64,000 bases of DNA. Origin: Gentiana macrophylla. Lineage: Eukaryota > Streptophyta > Magnoliopsida > Gentianales > Gentianaceae. Within the stretch, counting starts at the first letter, position 1. Each line of letters opens with the position of its first letter. The position numbers and the translations under genes are program-made. Below the pieces are notes generated by a model. The model did not search any database. It was not told the DNA's origin and was given only the letters and a program-made list of their open reading frames with translations. The DNA lies in NCBI GenBank assembly GCA_026214975.1, contig JAOBSW010000625.1, forward strand, positions 46,449-110,448. The letters run 5' to 3'. Of this stretch, positions 58,401 to 64,000 are shown piece by piece.

Positions 58401-59529
58401 CATTTCATGTTTGACCAGGTTAGCAGGTGTGTAACTTCCTGCACTTTTTTTTGTTTATATGGTACAATATCTTGTTGGCGCCACGCAATTGATTTTTATT
58501 TGTTGATTCTACGGCTGAGAATTGGCTTTTTGGCGGTCGATGTCCATCGACCGGGTGAAAGCCAACTCTAGAACTGAGAATCGACTTTCCGACAGTTGAT
58601 TGTTTTATGTGTGGTGCCTCATTTGATAGCAAGACTGTTTTGAAAATTTAGGGTTGTTGAAGAATGTTATGTTTATCTTGTTACTTGATGACCAAATCAT
58701 TATTGCCTTTCTTATGTGTTAATCTTAGTCTTATACAATTATCATTTTGAGCCTATGTCTATTGCTTTTCAAGCCAAATTAATCTCTTGCAGCGATCATT
58801 GTGCATTTTACCTCTTATGAAGATGTCATTTTGCCCATCCCTTGCCTCTTATGAGCTATATTAAGCTTGGGCTCTTCATTTAAGGGAGACATCTATAGCA
58901 TTTTGATATTGTAATGTCTCAAAGGATTTGGCTGTTAATTTTAAAGTTATCAGTCGAAGCATCCTTAATTCTCTGCCTGCTCTTCTTTCGGTTCCCATGG
59001 TACCATCTTCACTTAAGAAAGTCAATTTCTCTTGATAATACTTCTTGGTCCTGCACTCATGCTATGGATTGTATTAGAGCGGAAACTTTATTGAGTTGGT
59101 GCCTATTATATATAACTTTAATACATCGATGAATCTTATCAAGTTTTCATAACCGTTTCGATGAATCTTTTCAAGTTTTCTGAATTGTTTTGATGAATCT
59201 TTTCAAGTTTTCTTAATTGTTTTGTGAAGCATGGTGTTTACATTAGGCATAAATGGCCGCCCCTTCATTACATGCCATGTACATGGGGTGATTCATGCAT
59301 TAGACTGCCTTTTAAGTACGGTTTTGTAAAGTACTGTATCAAGCCTAAAACCATTTGTTGTTTTTGGCCATTATAACAGTTCACTATTTGTGGAAACACA
59401 GTTCTTTGTTTTGTAAATGCATGTTTTAATTTACTTAAAGTGTAATTCCAACTTTCTTCATTTGAGAACAATTGTATTAGAAGCTTTTATATAAACATGA
59501 AGGTATTATTTTTTTTATATTAAAAATTC

Positions 59530-59880
59530 CTGATGAGGCGTTTTGGAACGCCCTAATAGGGTTTGTTGACCGTTACATTTTGCACATGTTATGACATTTT
59601 AAACCGCCTCATTTAGGCTCATTAAGGGCGCTTGAAGTTGCTTCAATACCACCTATTAAGGGCGTTTTCAAACGCCCCATCAGAGTTGTGTTACGTTTTC
59701 AAACGCCCCATCAAGGTTGTCTCAGGTCGTTTCCAACGCCCTATAAGCTTCGTGTTACGGCGTTTTTGCCTATTACGACGGCGACAGAAAGGGCGTTCCA
59801 TGAAAACGCCCCTAGATAGAAAACGCCCCAACAGGCACTTATATAGGGCGTTTTTAAACGCCCTTAAAGGCCTTTTTTGG
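59530..59880. repeat. CACTA subterminal repeats
   Basis: At least ten copies, in both orientations, of a motif around AAAACGCCC / GGGCGTTTT between 59530 and 59880. A smaller set is seen at the other end (55490-55640, GGGCATTT, GGGCGTTTTG). Such clusters are the transposase-binding region in CACTA elements. Confidence 0.8.
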
Positions 59881-59887
59881 TGCAGTG

Positions 59888-61090
59888 ATGGGCCTCTAAA
59901 TGAACCGATTTATATGACACAACTTTGAGGATATGCGGACCCTACTAGACCACACTATGTCGCGCAAGTGCAAAAAGTCCCTTTATGGGTTAAAGCAGCC
60001 CCAAGAGCCTGGTTTGAGGCTCTGAAACATCAGATGCTGTGTTGGTCCTTTAAGCAGTCTACCTGTGATAATTCTTTATTCTAAGGGCCAATGGGCACAT
60101 TCTTCTGGTTCTTGTTTATGTTGATGATATCCTTGTTACAACAGCTCAAAGACTTTGATTCACAAGTTCATACAGACGTTAGACTCAAAATTTGCCCTCA
60201 AAAACTTAGGACCTGTGTCTCACTTTCTTGGAATGCAGGTTACTAGAGATGCTTCAGGTCTGTACTTGAATCCGACTCAATATGCCTCACAGTTGCTGAC
60301 AAAGTTAGGCTGTGCTTCTCTGAACTCTTGCCCTACTCCTATTGTACCTAGAAAGAAGCTTGAGGAAGCACCATGAGAACCATTTCAAAATGTCACCTTG
60401 TACATGAGTGCAATTGGAGGTCTACAATACCTCACCTGCACCAGGCCCGATATTACTTTTGCAGTAAACTACTTGAGCCAGTTTATGCAAACTCCTCATC
60501 TGGAACACTGGAAGGCAGCCAAAAGGTTGCTGAGATATGTTATTGGCACTCTCAGATATGGTCTTCATTTTAAACCAGTTGGTTACTTGAATCTTGTAGG
60601 CTTTTCAGATGCAGACTGGGGTGTATCAACAGTTGACAGAAAATCTGTTGGTGGCTACTGTGTATATCTTGGGGATTCTCTTGTTTCATGGAGCTCAAAG
60701 AAACAAGATGTGGTGTCTAGATCAAGCACATAATCAGAATATAGGGCCCTAGCAAATCTCACAGCTGAAATCAAATGGATCACTTATTTGCTTGCTGAGA
60801 TGTCTGTTAAACTTGCTGCTAAACCAATAGTCTGGTGTGATAATACAAGTGCCTCCTTCTTGGCACAGAATCCTGTATATCATGCTAGGACTAAACATAT
60901 AGAGATAGATGTGCACTTTGTGAGAAATGAAGTCCTTAACAAGAAGCTTACTATCAATTACATTCCATCCTTAGATCAAGTTGCTGATTGCCTCACTAAG
61001 CCCCTGACATCAACTCAGTTCCAGCACTTCCGCAACAAACTCAATGTGTTTCCACCACCCATGAGTTTGAGGGGGGATGTTAAGATATGA
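59888..61090 (+). pseudogene. Copia pol, 3' part: end of reverse transcriptase and RNase H
   Basis: Resumes with LNEPIYMTQ, then RPHYVAQVQKVPLWVKAAPR and AWFEALKHQ. The catalytic YVDD region is frameshifted near 60115-60135 (FMLMISLL in one frame, YVDDILV-like in another). Then HFLGMQVTRDASGLYLNPTQ, IGGLQYLTCTRPDITFAVNY, FSDADWGVSTVDRKSVGGYC, TAEIKWITYLLAEMSVKLAA, ASFLAQNPVYHARTKHIEID and VADCLTKPLTSTQF. A stop at about 60731 separates SRSST from SEYRAL. The C-terminus ends inside the 3' LTR. Confidence 0.85.
61069..61077 (+). other. polypurine tract of the Copia element
   Basis: GAGGGGGGA directly before the 3' LTR. Confidence 0.75.
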
Positions 61091-61308
61091 AGTGATAATG
61101 TGGCCTAATCTAGTCCTTACTTGTAGTATGTGATCCAATGGTTTATATTATGTTGTTATCCTAATCCATATCTATTAGTTAGATATGGTCTGCCGAGTTT
61201 GTTAGAGACTGGACATATATGTTCTTATGCCTGTAATCAGAATCTTGATGAAATGAATACACAAAGGATGCTATTCTTTCATCATCTTCTTTATTTGTTT
61301 TCTTAACT
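61078..61308 (+). repeat. 3' LTR of the Copia element
   Basis: 231 bp, pairs with 51763-51993. Confidence 0.85.
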
Positions 61309-61620
61309 TGGAGGAATCAAAAGATGATTTAAAAGATGTGACCCCATTAAGAGAAATGAAACCTGAAAGGATTTTTGGGAAGATGGGTCATTTGCAGAGG
61401 CTTATGGACAAGTTCTTGTTATGTCACCCGAGGGGATTAGCGAAGAACGAGAAGATGGTTTTGGTTGCATTGTAGTTTAAAATGGACATCTCATGCGAAG
61501 TTCCAATGTGCTTGTTAAAGAGTTTGAAGAAAATTGTATTTAATGGTTATCATGGTAATGTTGAAGATGAGCATGGAATGATGCGTTATATGTTACCATA
61601 TAGAAGTGTTCTTTAAGTTA
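61309..61620 (+). pseudogene. ANTH-domain clathrin assembly pseudogene, copy B, 3' part
   Basis: Continues the gene after the Copia insertion: ESKDDLKDVTPLREMKPERI, FGKMGHLQRLMDKFLLCHPR, GLAKNEKMVLVAL. It keeps Gln in HLQRL where copy A has a stop. About 60 bases present in copy A (YHLIKESFKLYGDICDV region) are deleted at about 61473. The unrelated tail shared with copy A follows. Confidence 0.8.
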
Positions 61621-62447
61621 TGCAGATAACTTGTGTTTGAAGCATGAACGGCTCAATGTTTAAGTCTGTTCAAAAGATAGGTGAGTACCCAAGAAAGTCT
61701 TTTTTTTTGTGTAGTCAAATTCTTTGGGTTGACATCAAACGACAATGTGGAGGTGTGCTTTACCGCTCGGCCATTGACATGAAGAAGATTTCCAAGATTT
61801 TCCTTTGATCTAAGCATGAAATGACAAGGCTAGCTGAAAATATCTCGTCAATGATAGCCCACGAATTGTTTTTAAGTGTGTTTTAAAAGGCATATATCGA
61901 TGATTATTGATTTGTTTGGAAGTGTTTACGAACTATTGATTACGAGCAGAAACTTTGTTTTTTTTTTCGCGGCATCAAATAATGTATTGTGCAAAGATGA
62001 TTGTGTGATAAGAAAACATGCATATCGACATGTTGAAGGTGTTCTATATTTGAAGTAAAGGTATCTTTTGATGAAGAAATGTTTAAGAAAAATGAGAATT
62101 GGCATCAAATCTTTCCTTGTTTTGTCTTTGTGACCGTGTATTTTTTGGATAGGTAAATTCATTATCTCATGTGATTTTCTTGTATATTTTGAATAAACTT
62201 GCATTGCTTAAATGCTTACCCTAGAAAAGAAGACATGGATGGATTGTTCTATTGATGATAGTATTCCTTCAAATTGCTGCAATTTGCTCTTAAAATTAAC
62301 TAAGGACATAGTCGAGACATACAAATTTTGCAACCTCGCCCAATATTCACATACTTTTAACCCAAAGAGGTTTACGACCACGCCCGTCAATTGACGTTTG
62401 AATGATGGCCATGATAATGCAAATTCAATGACATCGATGCCACCGCA
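61621..62447. other. 3' part of duplication unit B
   Basis: Matches 48315-49130 of unit A with small indels; no supported gene. Confidence 0.6.
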
Positions 62448-62456
62448 TTTACAATT
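62448..62456. repeat. MULE target site duplication TTTACAATT (left)
   Basis: Perfect 9 bp copy at 63059-63067. Unit A has a single TTTACAATT at the same place, confirming the empty site. Confidence 0.9.
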
Positions 62457-63058
62457 GGCTAAAAGACCTATTGCCCCCTTGTGGTTATCGAAATGGGTTT
62501 TGCATGAACAAAGGTAGGTGAATTTTTATTTGGGTGTTTTGTATATTTTTTTGAGTACAAGGTTGTGCCTGGTGATAGAGTCTTGATTAGAATGCGCAAA
62601 TCGGAGGTGTGAAGTCCACCGAAATCGCAGACAAATCGGTGATAAATAAATGAAAATGAAGCGACAAATCGGGAAAAAAAGCAAATCACTTACCTTGAGC
62701 AAATCGGGTCGGAATGGTCACTTTGGCGGAAATCACGATACTAGTCGCGTCTGCATCGTTGAGCTTGTCGTCCCATTCCTTATTGCAATTCTAATTTTTG
62801 GGAAGAAGAATATTGAGGGCAATTCCTAATTTTGGGTAATTTAATAAATAACATAAAAAGAATAAGAGAAATATATGACTGAGGGCAGAAATGGTATTTT
62901 ATTCAAAAAGGAATATTCATTGAATATTCCCCTTATCTTTCTTGGAATTTAGAGTTGATGGTTTGTTTAAAACCCTGGGGTGAACCATATATTTTTAAAC
63001 TACGAGGGGGTAAAAGCTTCAATTGACAAACCACAGGGGGGCAAAAGGTATTTTACCC
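62457..63058. mobile_element. MULE-type non-autonomous DNA transposon, 602 bp
   Basis: Terminal inverted repeats GGCTAAAAGACCTATTGCCC and (reverse complement of the right end) GGGTAAAATACCTTTTGCCC continue with partial similarity into CCCTGTGGTT. The 9 bp TSD is typical of Mutator-like elements. No transposase; the frame at 62468-62689 is not recognised. Confidence 0.85.
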
Positions 63059-63173
63059 TTTACAATTAGATAATTGAAGAAGGGAATTCGTGCAGTGACA
63101 TTGATGTCACTGCATATACAATTTGATACAAAAATTTGGTAACTTTGTAAAATAAGTGTAGTGTCATTCACAT

Positions 63174-63308
63174 TAGGGGTGTAATCGGGTCGATACTCCT
63201 TAGGGCTCGAACTCGAGCTCGACTAAAAACATTTGAGCTCAATTGAGCCATAAAAAGGCAAGATCGAACTTGACTCGCTAAATACTCGATATAGCTTGAC
63301 TCGGCTCG
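63174..63308. repeat. GC-skewed repeat, copy B
   Basis: AGGGGTGTAATCGGGTCGAT and GAGCTCGA blocks as at 49259-49393. Confidence 0.4.
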
Positions 63309-63644
63309 TGTTACAGTTTATAGGTTAAAAGGAATGCTAAGTGCACAAGCTGCTAATGATATGAAGACACTAATGACCTCACTGATCAGATGAAAGCCTC
63401 GGCCGACTTTCTTTGATAGTCGAGAGCTTCATTCGATCACTTACAATACGATGTAAACTAGAAATCAGTTATTCTGTTATAGTTTGTTTTAACTGTTTGC
63501 AACTTACTTCTGACTGATTCATGAGGTGTATGGAGCTATAAATACCCCATGATCAGCTGCATTGTAATCAACTTGTAACTTTTACTTGATCAATAATAAT
63601 TCTGCATTTTATTTTGTTTGTTTGTAATTCTACAAACTTCATCA
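63309..63644 (+). repeat. Copia LTR, copy B
   Basis: About 336 bp, TGTTACAGTTTATAGG...ACTTCATCA, followed by an intact primer site TGGTATCAGAGC at 63645-63656. Confidence 0.55.
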
Positions 63645-63842
63645 TGGTATCAGAGCAGAAATTTGAGAATTTCTAAAAGCTTTCCTGCGTTTTTTTGAAG
63701 AAACTAGAGAGTGTTCTTCATCTTTTCTGAGTTTTTAGTTTCTTGAGAGTAAACTCATTATCCTTTTCCTGTTATTGATTAGTTCTTGATCGTTTTTCCA
63801 CTATCATTGATTTGAGAATCAATTGCGAAGTTTTTGATAGCC

Positions 63843-64000
63843 ATGGCGACTAAGAAACAAGAAATAAGTCCTACAGTCCATTCTATGTTCATCCTAACGA
63901 GAATCCTTCTCTAGTTCTTGTTCGATCATTGATGAATGGCAATAACTATAATCCTTAGAAAATGCCCATGGAGATGGTGTTGATCACCAAGAATAAAATT
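63843..64000 (+). pseudogene. Copia gag pseudogene, copy B, cut by the window edge
   Basis: ATG followed by ATKKQEISP as in copy A. A frameshift comes soon after (CCTACAGTCC against CCCTCTAGTCC), and TAG near 63956 replaces the Trp of YNPWKM. Continues beyond the window. Confidence 0.7.

Larger units (their letters stand above)
55467..59887 (+). mobile_element. non-autonomous CACTA (En/Spm) transposon carrying a captured gene fragment
   Basis: Starts CACTACTACAAAAAACG and ends CCTTTTTTGGTGCAGTG, complementary CACTA termini, with ATG duplications. Both subterminal regions are rich in AAACGCCC and GGGCGTTT motifs. No transposase (TNPD/TNPA) frame is found in 4.4 kb. The interior contains the first exon of a universal stress protein gene with its upstream sequence, and further exon-like blocks. 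Plus/minus orientation is arbitrary; I give the direction of the captured exon. Confidence 0.9.
51763..61308 (+). mobile_element. Copia retrotransposon (Ale/Retrofit-like), inserted in ANTH pseudogene B and itself interrupted by CACTA
   Basis: 231 bp LTRs (51763-51993 and 61078-61308) start TGTTAAGATATGAAG and end TTTTCTTAACT. Met-tRNA primer site follows the 5' LTR and a purine tract precedes the 3' LTR. Gag, protease, integrase, reverse transcriptase and RNase H appear in Copia order. The reverse transcriptase is split at 55466/59888 by a CACTA element. Without that insertion it is 5.1 kb. Stops and frameshifts make it inactive. Confidence 0.9.

Overview
The window looks like a stretch of a eudicot nuclear genome: AT-rich, intron-containing plant genes, chromovirus and Copia retroelements with Met-tRNA primer sites, MULE, CACTA and LINE remnants, and no prokaryotic gene organisation. 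I reconstruct two plausible host genes. One is a plastid-type dienelactone hydrolase-like protein (plus strand, 9341-16544, three exons, 314 residues). The other is a DWARF27-LIKE beta-carotene isomerase homologue (minus strand, 40587-38231, eight exons, 263 residues). Almost everything else is mobile DNA, often nested.

Layout. 1-671 and 8156-9003 are the two halves of a minus-strand Ty3/gypsy element with an Asp-tRNA-like primer site. It is split by a complete 7.5 kb LTR element (672-8150, TSD ATTTC) that has no coding capacity (LARD-like). The hydrolase gene follows, with a decayed 4.8 kb Reina-like chromovirus in intron 1 and a 222 bp palindromic MITE in intron 2. 16946-25930 is a gypsy element with 2.2-2.5 kb LTRs, TSD ATACT, a mostly non-coding interior and an internal duplication in the 3' LTR. 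26157-35478 is a 9.3 kb near-perfect palindrome. Each arm is 4.3-4.5 kb and carries two convergent coding units, a 72 bp tandem array and a 146 bp tandem array. The arms flank a roughly 490 bp unique centre whose ORF resembles a MULE transposase N-terminal domain. A LINE fragment (36.6-37.3 kb), a short degenerate repeat cluster, and the D27-like gene with a second copy of the same MITE come next. 41.5-46.6 kb holds unassigned exon-like fragments and a duplicated segment.

47.1-64.0 kb is a tandem duplication of a unit made of an ANTH/clathrin-assembly pseudogene followed by a Copia LTR and gag remnant. In the second copy the ANTH pseudogene is interrupted by a 9.5 kb Copia element (51763-61308). 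That element's reverse transcriptase is in turn interrupted by a 4.4 kb CACTA element (55467-59887, TSD ATG), which carries the promoter-like region and first exon of a universal stress protein gene. A 602 bp MULE-type element (62457-63058, 9 bp TSD) later entered the same copy.

The most unusual features are the giant palindrome with its internal arrays and complementary pattern of intact ORFs, the four-level nested insertion with a captured gene, the loss of the nucleophile cysteine in the hydrolase, and a GC rather than GT donor in the D27-like gene. All family assignments come from reading motifs by eye; no search was run.
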